From Betaproteobacteria bacterium UBA5582 (GTDB taxonomy: Bacteria; Pseudomonadota; Gammaproteobacteria; Burkholderiales; Rhodocyclaceae), in NCBI GenBank assembly GCA_002425245.1, contig DILW01000065.1, positions 1 through 21,529 of the forward strand: 21,529 nucleotides of DNA, read 5' to 3'. Positions within the stretch are counted from its first letter, which is position 1, and each line of letters begins with the position of its first letter. Position numbers and translations under genes: made by a program. Shown in pieces: positions 12,546 through 21,529 of this stretch. The notes under the pieces were generated by a model. The model worked only from the letters and a program-made list of their open reading frames with translations, was not told the DNA's origin and made no database searches.

Positions 12546-12559
12546 CCGCCCCAAGGCGG
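12546..12559. repeat. Short GC hairpin between the ORF6N and DUF2726-type genes
   Basis: CCGCC and GGCGG flank a CCAA loop, 33 bp past the ORF6N stop on the minus strand. It may be the stem of a weak terminator, but no T run follows. Confidence 0.3.
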
Positions 12560-12591
12560 GAATCGTTCCGGGCGTAATGAATTTCCGACGA

Positions 12592-13200
12592 TTATTCACG
12601 CCTTTCTTTGACCGCTTTCGGCTTTCCGGCTTCGTCTGCTGGCTGCACGAAGCCGATAGGTCGCTTGCTCGGTTCCGGCGGTGTCATCAACTGACGAATC
12701 GCCTCGAACACCTGCTTGAGCTGAGCGCGGGTGTTGTGCGCGAAGTTGTCCTGCTGGAGGGCCAGGGCTTCGGTTTTCTCCTCCAGTTCATTGAGGCGCT
12801 CGGCCAGTTCGCCGTGGGTATTCGCCAGTTCGCGGACACGCACGAAGGTGCGCATGATCTCGATGTTGATCGCTATGGCACGCGGGCTGTTCAGCACCGA
12901 CGTGAGCATGGCGACGCCTTGTTCGGTAAAGGCATAGGGCGCAGTCCGGCGACCGCCTCGCCTGCCGTTTGAGATCACAAATTGTGATTTCAAAGCCGTA
13001 AGGTCATGATTTTCCAGATTAAACATGAAGTCTTTAGGGAAGCGTTCATGGTTGCGCTTTACCGCCTGAACCAGTACACGGGTTTCAACGCCATAGAGTT
13101 CTGCGAGATCGCTATCGAGCATGACTCGCTGCCCCCGCAAGACAAAAATCCGGCTACCGATCAGCGCCTGCACTGGCTCGCGCGCTTGTTCCTGGCTCAT
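12592..13200 (-). CDS. ORF6N domain-containing protein (KilA-N-related DNA-binding)
   Basis: A 202-aa protein with an N-terminal ORF6N domain (about residues 13-100): IGSRIFVLRGQRVMLDSDLA, LYGVETRVLVQAVKRN, RFPKDFMFNL, and the YAFTEQGVAMLTSVLNSPRA signature. ORF6N is known from phage antirepressor-type proteins and is common as a stand-alone chromosomal gene. Residues about 125-175 form a Glu/Leu/Arg-rich coiled coil, probably for oligomerisation, and the tail is Pro/Lys-rich. I chose ATG 13200 because a strong GGAGGAAG lies just upstream; the 14-residue upstream extension to 13242 would bypass that site. It is probably a cytoplasmic DNA-binding regulator, possibly autoregulatory. It sits in the accessory patch, but no phage genes accompany it. 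Confidence 0.88.
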   Translation of the reverse strand: MSQEQAREPVQALIGSRIFVLRGQRVMLDSDLAELYGVETRVLVQAVKRNHERFPKDFMFNLENHDLTALKSQFVISNGRRGGRRTAPYAFTEQGVAMLTSVLNSPRAIAINIEIMRTFVRVRELANTHGELAERLNELEEKTEALALQQDNFAHNTRAQLKQVFEAIRQLMTPPEPSKRPIGFVQPADEAGKPKAVKERRE

Positions 13201-13260
13201 TGCACTTCCTCCTGTCTGAAGTTGCAGGATTGGCCTGCCCATGATTCAGCATCTCGCCAG

Positions 13261-13292
13261 ATTATCCCAAATGCATTTTCAAAACATCCCAA
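13261..13292. promoter_or_regulatory. Possible ORF6N promoter region with paired ATCCCAA repeats
   Basis: ATCCCAA occurs at 13264-13270 and again at 13286-13292, exactly 22 bp apart (two helical turns). On the minus strand a GATAAT hexamer (13261-13266) overlaps the proximal repeat and could be the -10 box of the ORF6N gene. The repeats may be an operator; this is inference from spacing only. Confidence 0.35.
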
Positions 13293-13338
13293 TCACGGCG
13301 GTCGCTCGGAGAAAGATGGCTTTGCCAGCCAGGATTTC

Positions 13339-13367
13339 GTGACGCCTGGCCATTGACCGTCTAGAAT
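13339..13367 (+). promoter_or_regulatory. Predicted sigma70 promoter of yjjJ
   Basis: GTGACG (13339-13344) and TAGAAT (13362-13367) are separated by 17 bp, matching 4/6 and 5/6 consensus bases. Transcription would start near 13374, giving a short leader of about 30 nt that consists mainly of the 12-bp-period repeats. Confidence 0.45.
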
Positions 13368-13369
13368 TG

Positions 13370-13405
13370 CTATTCGTTTATCTATTCATTAATCTATTCA
13401 CACCA
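13370..13405 (+). repeat. Three CTATTC repeats with 12-bp period before yjjJ
   Basis: CTATTC begins at 13370, 13382 and 13394, and the AT-rich spacers also resemble one another. The array ends at the yjjJ start codon and takes the place of a normal ribosome binding site. It is a candidate operator for the HTH of the YjjJ product. Confidence 0.6.
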
Positions 13406-14706
13406 TGTCGCGCCACGCCGACTCCATCCGCCTGCTGCTCGCTCAAGGCCCCTTGAGCGCGCGGCAACTCGTTGAAAAGACGGGGATCAGCCAGCCGACG
13501 GTGTCGCGGGCGCTGGCGCTGCTGGGTGACGAGGTGGTTCGGATCGGCGCCGGACCGGCTATTCAGTACGCGCTGCGCGATGCCGGCCGGGCGGCCGTCG
13601 CCGCGCCGGTGTTCCGGGTCAGCGACGAGGGGCAGATTCGTGAGCTGGGCCGGCTGTTGCCGGTGCGTCCGGCGGGTTTCGTCATGCTCCAGGCCGATGG
13701 CGTCACGCTGCACAGCGACGGCCTGCCCTGGTGGCTGTTCGACATGCGGCCGCAGGGCTATCTCGGCCGCGCCTATGCCGCGGCCCACGCGGCCGGCCTC
13801 GGCCTGCCGAATAACCCGGAGCAGTGGAGCGACACCGACGTCCTGCAGGCGCTGCTGGCGCAGGGCCATGACGCCATCGGCAACCTGCTCATCGGCGAAG
13901 CGGCGCGCGAGCGCTTTCTGGCCATGCCGGCCCCGCAGCCGGTCGACCGGGCGACGAGCTATCCAGCGCTGGCGCGTGCCGCCAGTGCCGGCGAACTGGC
14001 CGGCTCGTCGGCCGGTGGCGAACAGCCGAAGTTCTGCGCCTATAACGAGCGCGGCCATGTGCTGGTGAAGTTTTCGGCGGCGGACGATAACCCGGTCAGC
14101 GAGCGCTGGCGCGACCTGCTGCTGGCCGAGCATCTAGCGCTGGCAGTGCTCGGTATCGCCAGCGAAGTCTTCGATTTCGCCGGCCAGCGCTTCCTGGAAG
14201 TGCCGCGCTTCGACCGCGTCGGACAACTGGGGCGCGTCGGTGTTTTTTCGCTGCGCGCGCTCGACGCCGAATTCGTCGGCGATGCCGCCGCGCCCTGGCC
14301 ATCGCTAGTCGCCCGCCTGGCCGCCGCCGGTCAGGTCGAGGCGGGGGCTGCTGCCGGTGCCGCCTTGCTCTGGGCCTTCGGCACGCTGATCGGCAACACC
14401 GACATGCACGCCGGCAACCTGTCCTTCGTCAGCCGCCACGGCCGCCCGTACCAATTGGCGCCGGCTTACGATGTGCTGCCCATGGGCTTCGCCCCGCGCA
14501 CCGGTGGCGCCCTGGTCGATACGCTGGCACCGGCTGCCCTGATCGCCGCCGTCGATGCCGATACCTGGCGGCAGGCGCTGCAACTGGCCGAGAGCTTCTT
14601 CACCCGGCTCAGCGATGCAGCTTTTTCGCCGCGCTTCCAGCCCTGCATCGCGGCGCTCGACCGGCACATCGACGAGGCGGCGAGGCGCATCGCCCGGCTC
14701 GGCTAA
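13405..14706 (+). CDS. yjjJ: HipA-family toxin-like kinase YjjJ, with N-terminal HTH
   Basis: A 433-aa HipA-family protein of the YjjJ type (also called HipH in E. coli): an N-terminal winged HTH (about 10-50, SARQLVEKTGISQPTVSRAL) fused to a HipA-like Ser/Thr kinase fold. Kinase landmarks are present: the Ser/Gly-rich loop SSAGGEQPKF (201-210), the KFS strand, the EVPRFDR segment, catalytic GNTDMHAGN (D333, N338) and metal-binding PAYDVLP (D356). The spacings match HipA's D309, N314 and D332. No hipB-like antitoxin gene adjoins it, so the fused HTH may provide self-regulation. No Shine-Dalgarno precedes ATG 13405; the leader is AT-rich repeats, suggesting low or unusual translation. The cellular targets here are unknown. 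GC content returns to the genome norm in this gene. Confidence 0.9.
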   Translation: MSRHADSIRLLLAQGPLSARQLVEKTGISQPTVSRALALLGDEVVRIGAGPAIQYALRDAGRAAVAAPVFRVSDEGQIRELGRLLPVRPAGFVMLQADGVTLHSDGLPWWLFDMRPQGYLGRAYAAAHAAGLGLPNNPEQWSDTDVLQALLAQGHDAIGNLLIGEAARERFLAMPAPQPVDRATSYPALARAASAGELAGSSAGGEQPKFCAYNERGHVLVKFSAADDNPVSERWRDLLLAEHLALAVLGIASEVFDFAGQRFLEVPRFDRVGQLGRVGVFSLRALDAEFVGDAAAPWPSLVARLAAAGQVEAGAAAGAALLWAFGTLIGNTDMHAGNLSFVSRHGRPYQLAPAYDVLPMGFAPRTGGALVDTLAPAALIAAVDADTWRQALQLAESFFTRLSDAAFSPRFQPCIAALDRHIDEAARRIARLG

Positions 14707-14745
14707 ACTCGCTATCCTTCGCCACCCACCCGACTGCCTGCCACC

Positions 14746-15396
14746 ATGCCCCGCTACCCGCACATCGTTTTCGACCTCGACGGAACCTTGATCGACTCCG
14801 CCCCGGCCATCCTCGCCAGTTTTCGCGCGGCTTTCGTACACACCGGCATCGCACCGGCTGTCGCCATCGATGAAAGCGTGATCGGCCCACCGCTGACCGA
14901 GACGCTGCAACTGCTCTCGGGTAGCGACGATCCCGCGTTGATCGGGCGGCTGGCCGAGGCCTTCAAGGCCAGTTACGACGGCGCCGGCTACCGGGAAACC
15001 GCCGCCTACGCCGGCGTTGGCGAGTTACTTGCCGAACTGGCCGGGGCCGGGCTGACGCTGTCGATTGCCACCAACAAGCGCATCCATCCGACCCGGCTGA
15101 TCCTCGACCACCTTGGCTGGGGCGGCCATTTCACGCATGTCTACGCGCTCGACCTGTTTACGCCGCGCCTGCCAAACAAGGCGGCAATGATCGCCCGGCT
15201 GCTCGCCGACCGGGGCATCGCCAAGGAACAGGCGATCTACATCGGCGACCGCAGCGAGGACGGCGAGTCGGCCGACGCCAACGGCCTGCCCTTCATCGCC
15301 GCGACCTGGGGTTACGGCAGCCTTAGCGCCGCCGAGATGCGCGCCGGCTGGCGGGCGGCGGCGCAACCGGCGGCACTAGCGGCGATGCTGCTGTAA
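14746..15396 (+). CDS. HAD-family phosphatase, phosphoglycolate phosphatase-like
   Basis: A 216-aa cytoplasmic haloacid dehalogenase-type hydrolase, the normal length for subfamily IA. Motif I is FDLDGTLID with nucleophile D10 and general acid D12. A helical cap (about 17-85) follows, then motif II TNK, the motif III lysine in the LPNK segment, and motif IV GDRSEDGESADANG. The pattern resembles the Gph/phosphoglycolate phosphatase group, but the LPNK and AATWGYG contexts are shared with other small-phosphate ester phosphatases, so the substrate is open. It starts 39 bp after yjjJ and ends 21 bp before the lipoprotein hydrolase, so it may share a transcript with one or both. No clear Shine-Dalgarno is visible at ATG 14746. 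Confidence 0.9.
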   Translation: MPRYPHIVFDLDGTLIDSAPAILASFRAAFVHTGIAPAVAIDESVIGPPLTETLQLLSGSDDPALIGRLAEAFKASYDGAGYRETAAYAGVGELLAELAGAGLTLSIATNKRIHPTRLILDHLGWGGHFTHVYALDLFTPRLPNKAAMIARLLADRGIAKEQAIYIGDRSEDGESADANGLPFIAATWGYGSLSAAEMRAGWRAAAQPAALAAMLL

Positions 15397-15417
15397 TCAC
15401 CGCCGGCTCGGGTTAAC

Positions 15418-16692
15418 ATGGGTGCCATGAAGCTTTCGGCGCCTCCATCAACTTTCCGCATCACGCTCCGGCTGCTTGGCCTGATCGTCAGCTTGCTCCT
15501 CGCCGGTTGCGGCAACTTCAGCCGGCTGGCGGCGGACATCCTGGAAAGCGGCGGTACCTTGCGGGTGGTCTCGGGCAGCTTGCAGGCGCCTGCATGCGAG
15601 CGTTGCGAGCTGATCATCGCGGTGCTGGGCGACGAGCATGGCGATGCCATCCATAACTACCGGGTATTCGAGCGTCCCGGCGAATTCCGCATCGCCGCAC
15701 TCAACACTTCGCGCTACCTGTTCGCCTTCCAGGATCTCAATCGCGATTTCACCTACCAGGCGAATGAGCCGGGGGTCTGGTTCGATCTCGCCAGCCGCGA
15801 CATCGAGCGGAACTCGGTCACTGAAGTGGCACTCACGATCGGTGCGCCATTGGTCCGCCCAGGACCCCGGGTAGCCGGCCTATTCGAATTGCGCGGCACC
15901 GGCCTGGGCCATATCGATGTGCTGCTCGGCAAGGTCACCACCATCGACGACCCGCGCTTCAACGAGGAAGCCGCCGAAATGGGCATGTGGGAGCCGCTCG
16001 GTTACATGAAGACCGGACACGCCGGAATTTTCTTCCTCGAACCTTACGATCCGTCGCGCATCCCCGTCCTCTTCGTCCATGGCATCAACGGTACGCCGCA
16101 GAACTTCAGATACTTGATCGACAATCTTGATCGCCGCCGTTTTCAGGCCTGGGTCATCAACTACCCTTCCGGATTCGACTTGCGCGCGCTGGGCGACGGG
16201 CTGCTGGGTGTCCTGGCCGAGTTGCGGCTACGCCATGATTTCAAGCGCATGCACATCGTTGCCCACAGCATGGGCGGCCTGCTGATCCGCGAGTACCTGG
16301 CCGAGTGCAGCCGCGCCAGGGCCTGCGACTACGTAGACAAGGTGGTCAGCGTGGCCACACCTTACGCCGGCATCGAGAACATGAGCCTTTATCTCGACCT
16401 GGCCACGGTGGTCATGCCGGTGTGGCGCAACCTGCTGCCCGACGGACCGTTCCTCGGCAACCTGTTCAAGTATCCCCTGCCACCGAGTGCATCGCTGCAC
16501 ATCGCCTTCGCCTACCTCAGCGACCGTTCGCCAACCGGCAAACCGGGTGATGGCGTGGTCAGCCTGCGGACGCAATTACGGATCGATGCCCAGCGTGAGG
16601 CGACATCGATGCGCGGCTTCCACGAAGACCACGTCGGTGTGCTAGCCAGCGAAGACTTGCGCGACTACGTGAACAAGGTACTGACGCGTTAA
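15418..16692 (+). CDS. Lipoprotein alpha/beta hydrolase (lipase/esterase-like)
   Basis: A 424-aa predicted lipoprotein. The signal peptide ends in the lipobox LLAGC with lipidated C31, so the protein should be anchored to a membrane facing the periplasm. Residues about 31-210 form a beta-rich N-terminal region (GEFRIAALNTSRYLFAFQDLN) that resembles a carboxypeptidase-regulatory or transthyretin-like sandwich. The hydrolase follows: oxyanion region FVHGINGT, nucleophile elbow AHSMGG with S284, probable acid in GDGVVS, and late His in FHEDHVG. The substrate is unknown; a lipid or ester is plausible given the PGAP1/lipase-like layout. An internal Met at residue 4 (15427) is an alternative start. 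A palindrome and the TRAP control region follow directly. Confidence 0.87.
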   Translation: MGAMKLSAPPSTFRITLRLLGLIVSLLLAGCGNFSRLAADILESGGTLRVVSGSLQAPACERCELIIAVLGDEHGDAIHNYRVFERPGEFRIAALNTSRYLFAFQDLNRDFTYQANEPGVWFDLASRDIERNSVTEVALTIGAPLVRPGPRVAGLFELRGTGLGHIDVLLGKVTTIDDPRFNEEAAEMGMWEPLGYMKTGHAGIFFLEPYDPSRIPVLFVHGINGTPQNFRYLIDNLDRRRFQAWVINYPSGFDLRALGDGLLGVLAELRLRHDFKRMHIVAHSMGGLLIREYLAECSRARACDYVDKVVSVATPYAGIENMSLYLDLATVVMPVWRNLLPDGPFLGNLFKYPLPPSASLHIAFAYLSDRSPTGKPGDGVVSLRTQLRIDAQREATSMRGFHEDHVGVLASEDLRDYVNKVLTR

Positions 16693-16695
16693 GGA

Positions 16696-16744
16696 AGTGC
16701 GGAATTTCGCACTGTCAGACCCGGGAATTCCGGATTTCTGCACG
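16696..16744. promoter_or_regulatory. Putative upstream activator sites for the TRAP operon
   Basis: AGTGCG (16696-16701) and CGCACT (16708-16713) form an 18-bp palindrome. A related half-site (CGGATTTCTGCACG, 16731-16744) repeats CGGAATTTCGCACT (16700-16713) 31 bp further on, about three helical turns. Distances of roughly 100-150 bp to the sigma54 start suit NtrC/DctD-type enhancers. The palindrome could instead help end the upstream gene's transcript. Confidence 0.5.
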
Positions 16745-16789
16745 CCCCCGGCCCGCGCACCGTGTTCCCGGATCAACAAATGCCATTGA

Positions 16790-16802
16790 AATCAGTCAGT
16801 TA
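16790..16802 (+). promoter_or_regulatory. IHF-like site
   Basis: AATCAGTCAGTTA fits the WATCAANNNNTTR consensus with one mismatch. It lies between the putative enhancer sites and the sigma54 promoter, where IHF normally bends DNA. Confidence 0.35.
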
Positions 16803-16818
16803 AACCCAGAGTCCCGAA

Positions 16819-16836
16819 TTGGCATATCTCCTGCAA
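16819..16836 (+). promoter_or_regulatory. Sigma54 (-24/-12) promoter
   Basis: The sequence TTGGCATATCTCCTGCAA has GG at 16821-16822 and GC at 16833-16834 with the exact 12-bp register required by sigma54, and flanking bases match TGGCA and TGCA. Transcription should start near 16846, leaving a leader of about 43 nt before the TAXI binding-protein gene, whose ribosome site GGAGGAG is strong. Confidence 0.75.
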
Positions 16837-16888
16837 GAAGTAATCTCGCAGCCGCTCCGCGGTTAGCTTCATTTCTGGAGGAGATAAC

Positions 16889-17833
16889 ATGAAATTGCGT
16901 TCCCTGATCGTCGCCGCCTCGTTGGCTGTCGGCGCCACTGCCGCCAGCGCTTCCGGCTTCATCAACGTACTCACCGGCGGCACCAGCGGTGTCTATTACC
17001 CGCTCGGCGTCTCGCTGACCCAGATCTACGGCAAGGTGCTGCCCGACGCCAAGATGTCGGTACAGGCGACCAAGGCCTCGGCCGAAAACCTCAACCTGCT
17101 GCAGGCCGGCAAGGGCGAAATCGCCTTCACCCTCGGCGACACCCTGTCCGAAGCCTGGAAGGGCAACGCCGAAGTCGGCTTCAAGGCGCCGCTGAACAAG
17201 CTGCGCACGGTCGCCGCGATCTACCCGAACTACATCCACTTCCTGGCTTCCGCAGATTCCGGCATCAAGTCGCTGGCCGACCTCAAGGGCAAGCGGGTTT
17301 CGGTCGGCGCGCCGAAGAGCGGTACCGAACTGAACAGCCGCGACATCCTCAAGGCCGTCGGCATGAGCTACCAGGACTTCGCCAAGACCGAATACCTCGG
17401 TTACTCGGAGTCGGTCGAACTGATGAAGAACCGCCAGCTCGACGCCACCCTGCTCTCGTCCGGCCTTGGCGTCGCCGCCGTGCGCGATCTGGCCACCGCG
17501 CTGAAGATCGTCGTCATCCCGATCCCGGCCGATGTGGTTGCCAAGATCGGCGATGCCGCTTACCAGTCCGGCACCATCCCGGCCAACACCTACAACGGCC
17601 AGACCACCGACGTTAACACCGTGCTCGTGCCCAACTACCTGATCACCCACGAAGGCGTGCCGGCCGACACCGTCTACAAGATGACCAAGTCGATGGCCGA
17701 AAACCTGGATGCCATGGCCACCGCCCACGCCGCCGCCAAGGCGATCAAGAAGGAAAAGCTGGCTACCGGCTCGCCGGTGCCGCTGCACCCGGGCGCCGAG
17801 AAGTACTACCGCGAAGCCGGTCTGCTCAAGTAA
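16889..17833 (+). CDS. TAXI-family TRAP transporter substrate-binding protein
   Basis: Periplasmic solute receptor that captures a ligand and passes it to the fused TRAP permease encoded next. It has 314 aa with a Sec signal peptide (KLRSLIVAASLAVGATAASA, probable cut after A21). The mature start FINVLTGGTSGVYYPLGVSL is the TAXI signature. Further family blocks are NLNLLQAGKGEIAFTLGDTL, VGAPKSGTELNSRDIL and LVPNYLITHEGVPADTVY. A strong GGAGGAG precedes ATG 16889. Known TAXI ligands are mainly organic acids and amino acids such as glutamate or 2-oxoglutarate-like compounds; the ligand here cannot be read from sequence. It is first in an operon read from a sigma54 promoter. Confidence 0.96.
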   Translation: MKLRSLIVAASLAVGATAASASGFINVLTGGTSGVYYPLGVSLTQIYGKVLPDAKMSVQATKASAENLNLLQAGKGEIAFTLGDTLSEAWKGNAEVGFKAPLNKLRTVAAIYPNYIHFLASADSGIKSLADLKGKRVSVGAPKSGTELNSRDILKAVGMSYQDFAKTEYLGYSESVELMKNRQLDATLLSSGLGVAAVRDLATALKIVVIPIPADVVAKIGDAAYQSGTIPANTYNGQTTDVNTVLVPNYLITHEGVPADTVYKMTKSMAENLDAMATAHAAAKAIKKEKLATGSPVPLHPGAEKYYREAGLLK

Positions 17834-17839
17834 GCGATC

Positions 17840-19905
<2,066 letters not shown>

Positions 19906-19909
<4 letters not shown>

Positions 19910-20286
19910 ACGTGATCTGCCTGGTCGCCGGCCTGCTGGTGGCGCCGCTCGGCGAGGCAGTCACGCTGCAATGGACGCATTCGGTGCAGAAAACCCTGTG
20001 GGCCGAGGATTACCGCCTGCAGGGCGATCGCCTGCAACTGAGTTCGGCGCGAGTGCAGGGTACCGGCGCCGGCATGGAACCGCCAGCCGACGCCGTCTAC
20101 CGCGACGGCGCCTGGCATTACACGCCGGTGCTGCCACTGCTGCCAGCGGTGACGCTGCGCCATTCACCCTACGCCGCGCCCTACACCGTCTGTGCTGGCG
20201 TCGACTGCCGGCCGCTGCCAGAATGGCTGCCGGGCCTGGCGAATGACAGCACGGTGACGCTGCAGGTCTGCCCGGACAGGCGCTGA
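19906..20286 (+). CDS. DUF1850 domain-containing protein
   Basis: A 126-aa protein of unknown function recognised as DUF1850 from LQWTHSVQKTLWAEDYRL and the RVQGTGAGMEPPADAVYRDG block followed by GAWHY. The hydrophobic N-terminus (VICLVAGLLVAPLGEA) may be a signal peptide or anchor, placing it in the periplasm or at the membrane. Family members commonly sit beside TAXI-TRAP genes, suggesting an accessory role in transport; this rests on known gene neighbourhoods. Its ATG overlaps the permease stop (ATGA), and the sensor kinase starts 26 bp later. Two cysteines near the C-terminus (CAGVDC) could pair. Confidence 0.88.
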
Positions 20287-20312
20287 TCCGGCCGAAAACG
20301 TAAGATGGCGCC

Positions 20313-21529
20313 ATGAACCGAGCCCCCCGAGTTTTCCGCAACTGGCTGCTGACCGGCGCCGCTGCCCTCGCCTGCCTTTTGGTCGGCCTGCTCGCCTACC
20401 GCCTGCTGCTCGGCAACTATCTGGGCCACGAACGGCAAATGGCTTCGCAGCGTCTGGACGCCTTCGCCCTCTCGCTGGAAGCGACACTGGAGCGCCACGA
20501 ATCGCTGCCCGGCCTGCTCGCGCTCGAACCTTCGCTGGTCGCGTTGCTGCGCGCCCCGCACAACCCGCAGCGGATCGCCGCTGCCAATGCCTATCTTGAG
20601 GCAGCCCAACAGGGCGCCGCCGTCGCCGCCACCTACCTGCTCGACGCCGACGGTCTGACCCTGGCCGCCAGCAACTGGCGCCAGCCGCACAGCTTCGTTG
20701 GTCACAACTACGCCTTCCGTCCCTATTTCAGTGACGCTGTCGCCCAAGGCCTGGGGCGCTTTTACGGCGTTGGCGTGACCACCGGCGAACCTGGTTACTT
20801 CCTCGCCGCACCGGTCCGCGACAACGGCCGTGTACTCGGCGTGGTCGTCCTCAAGGTCGGCCTCGAAGCCATGGAACAGGCCATGGCCGGTGCCGGCGAC
20901 ACCTTGTTGCTGGCCGACGCCGAGGGCGTCGTCTTCCTTTCGTCGGCGCGTCAGTTACGTTACCGCACCCTGGCACCGCTACCCACCGCCGTCGGCGAGC
21001 GCCTGGCGGCAACGCGCCAATATGGCAAACAGCGCCTGCAGCCACTGGCCGACCGACCGCTGCAACTCGACCAGGCGCAGCCGCAACGCCTGGCACTGGC
21101 CGATGACGCCGCCCGCGAAGTGCTGCCGGTATCGCGTCCGGTCGGCCAGTTCGGGTGGCGGGTGGTGCAACTCGGCAGTCTCGACGAAGCCCGCGGCGCC
21201 GCCTTTTCCGGCGCCCTTGCGGTAGCCCTGGCGGCAGCCTTCGCCCTCGGCGTCGCCGCCCATCTCCGCCATCGGCAACGGCGGCGCGAGGAACTGCAGC
21301 GCATCCACGGCGAACTCGAACAGCGCATCGCCGAACGTACCGCCGACCTCACCGCCAAGGTCGCCGAGCTACAGCGCACCGAAGCGATCCTCCACGAAAC
21401 CCGCGACGCCGCGGTGCAGGCCGGCAAGCTCGCCGTCCTCGGGCAATTGTCGGCCGGCATCAGCCACGAACTGAACCAGCCGCTGGCGGCGCTGCAGACC
21501 TTCGCCGACAACGCCAGCGCCCTGCTCGC
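20313..21529 (+). CDS. dctB: DctB-type sensor histidine kinase (3' end beyond window)
   Basis: Inner-membrane sensor kinase resembling C4-dicarboxylate sensor DctB; 405 codons are visible and the catalytic ATPase domain is cut off by the right edge. Order: TM1 (about 11-33), a periplasmic double-Cache/PDC region of about 260 residues (including GHNYAFRPYF and GVGVTTGEPGYFLAAPV, the usual DctB ligand-fold signatures), TM2 (about 290-312), a coiled coil and the DHp helix with phosphorylated H385 (GISHELNQPLAALQ). It follows the DUF1850 gene by 26 bp and is probably in or near the TRAP operon. An NtrC-family DctD-like partner is expected just beyond the window. The true ligand may differ from succinate, since the linked transporter is TAXI-type. 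Confidence 0.9.
   Translation, partial: MNRAPRVFRNWLLTGAAALACLLVGLLAYRLLLGNYLGHERQMASQRLDAFALSLEATLERHESLPGLLALEPSLVALLRAPHNPQRIAAANAYLEAAQQGAAVAATYLLDADGLTLAASNWRQPHSFVGHNYAFRPYFSDAVAQGLGRFYGVGVTTGEPGYFLAAPVRDNGRVLGVVVLKVGLEAMEQAMAGAGDTLLLADAEGVVFLSSARQLRYRTLAPLPTAVGERLAATRQYGKQRLQPLADRPLQLDQAQPQRLALADDAAREVLPVSRPVGQFGWRVVQLGSLDEARGAAFSGALAVALAAAFALGVAAHLRHRQRRREELQRIHGELEQRIAERTADLTAKVAELQRTEAILHETRDAAVQAGKLAVLGQLSAGISHELNQPLAALQTFADNASALL

Noticed and set aside
12483..12591. Possible attachment site or insertion-sequence end beside the accessory patch
   Set aside because: No tRNA, integrase, terminal inverted repeats or target duplication could be seen.

Overview
The window is dense, GC-rich chromosomal DNA from what looks like a betaproteobacterium, most likely Rhodocyclales (Dechloromonas/Azonexus-like). 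This is inferred from strong third-position GC bias, an S-adenosylhomocysteine (SAH) riboswitch upstream of metH, sigma54/NtrC-type regulation, a TAXI-type TRAP transporter and a DUF3079 protein. No rRNA, tRNA, CRISPR array, intact insertion sequence or prophage was found.

Layout. (1) 1-4661: an RhlE-type DEAD-box helicase (minus, cut by the left edge) diverges from an NtrC-family response regulator whose gene overlaps that of its Cache-domain sensor kinase. (2) 4697-5636, minus: a cold-shock protein followed by two strong hairpins, an unlisted 58-codon gene and a 122-aa protein with a CPFCG motif. (3) 5931-9987, plus: a SAH riboswitch with what looks like a terminator-type expression platform, cobalamin-dependent methionine synthase metH, and a small DUF3079 protein. 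(4) 10011-11117, minus: an RsgA-family circularly permuted GTPase. (5) About 11250-13400: a visibly AT-richer accessory patch with a DUF2726-type nuclease-fold protein and an ORF6N-domain protein, then yjjJ, a HipA-family kinase with a built-in HTH preceded by a 12-bp-period repeat. (6) 14746-16692: a HAD phosphatase and a lipoprotein alpha/beta hydrolase. (7) 16696-21529: a transport-and-sensing module made of putative activator sites, an IHF-like site, a sigma54 promoter, a TAXI TRAP binding protein, a fused TRAP permease, a DUF1850 protein, and a DctB-type sensor kinase cut by the right edge.

How the parts work together. The last module reads as a self-contained solute uptake circuit. The DctB-like kinase probably senses a periplasmic carboxylate and, with an NtrC-family regulator expected just past the right edge, activates the sigma54 promoter of the transporter. 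The metH block couples the methyl cycle to SAH: the 3' strand of the aptamer helix is also the 5' strand of a 16-bp hairpin followed by a short T run, predicting that SAH binding turns metH on. I found no clearly new large system. The best leads are the SAH-controlled terminator, the sigma54 control region with TAXI-TRAP/DUF1850/DctB linkage, and the small unlisted genes beside cspA.
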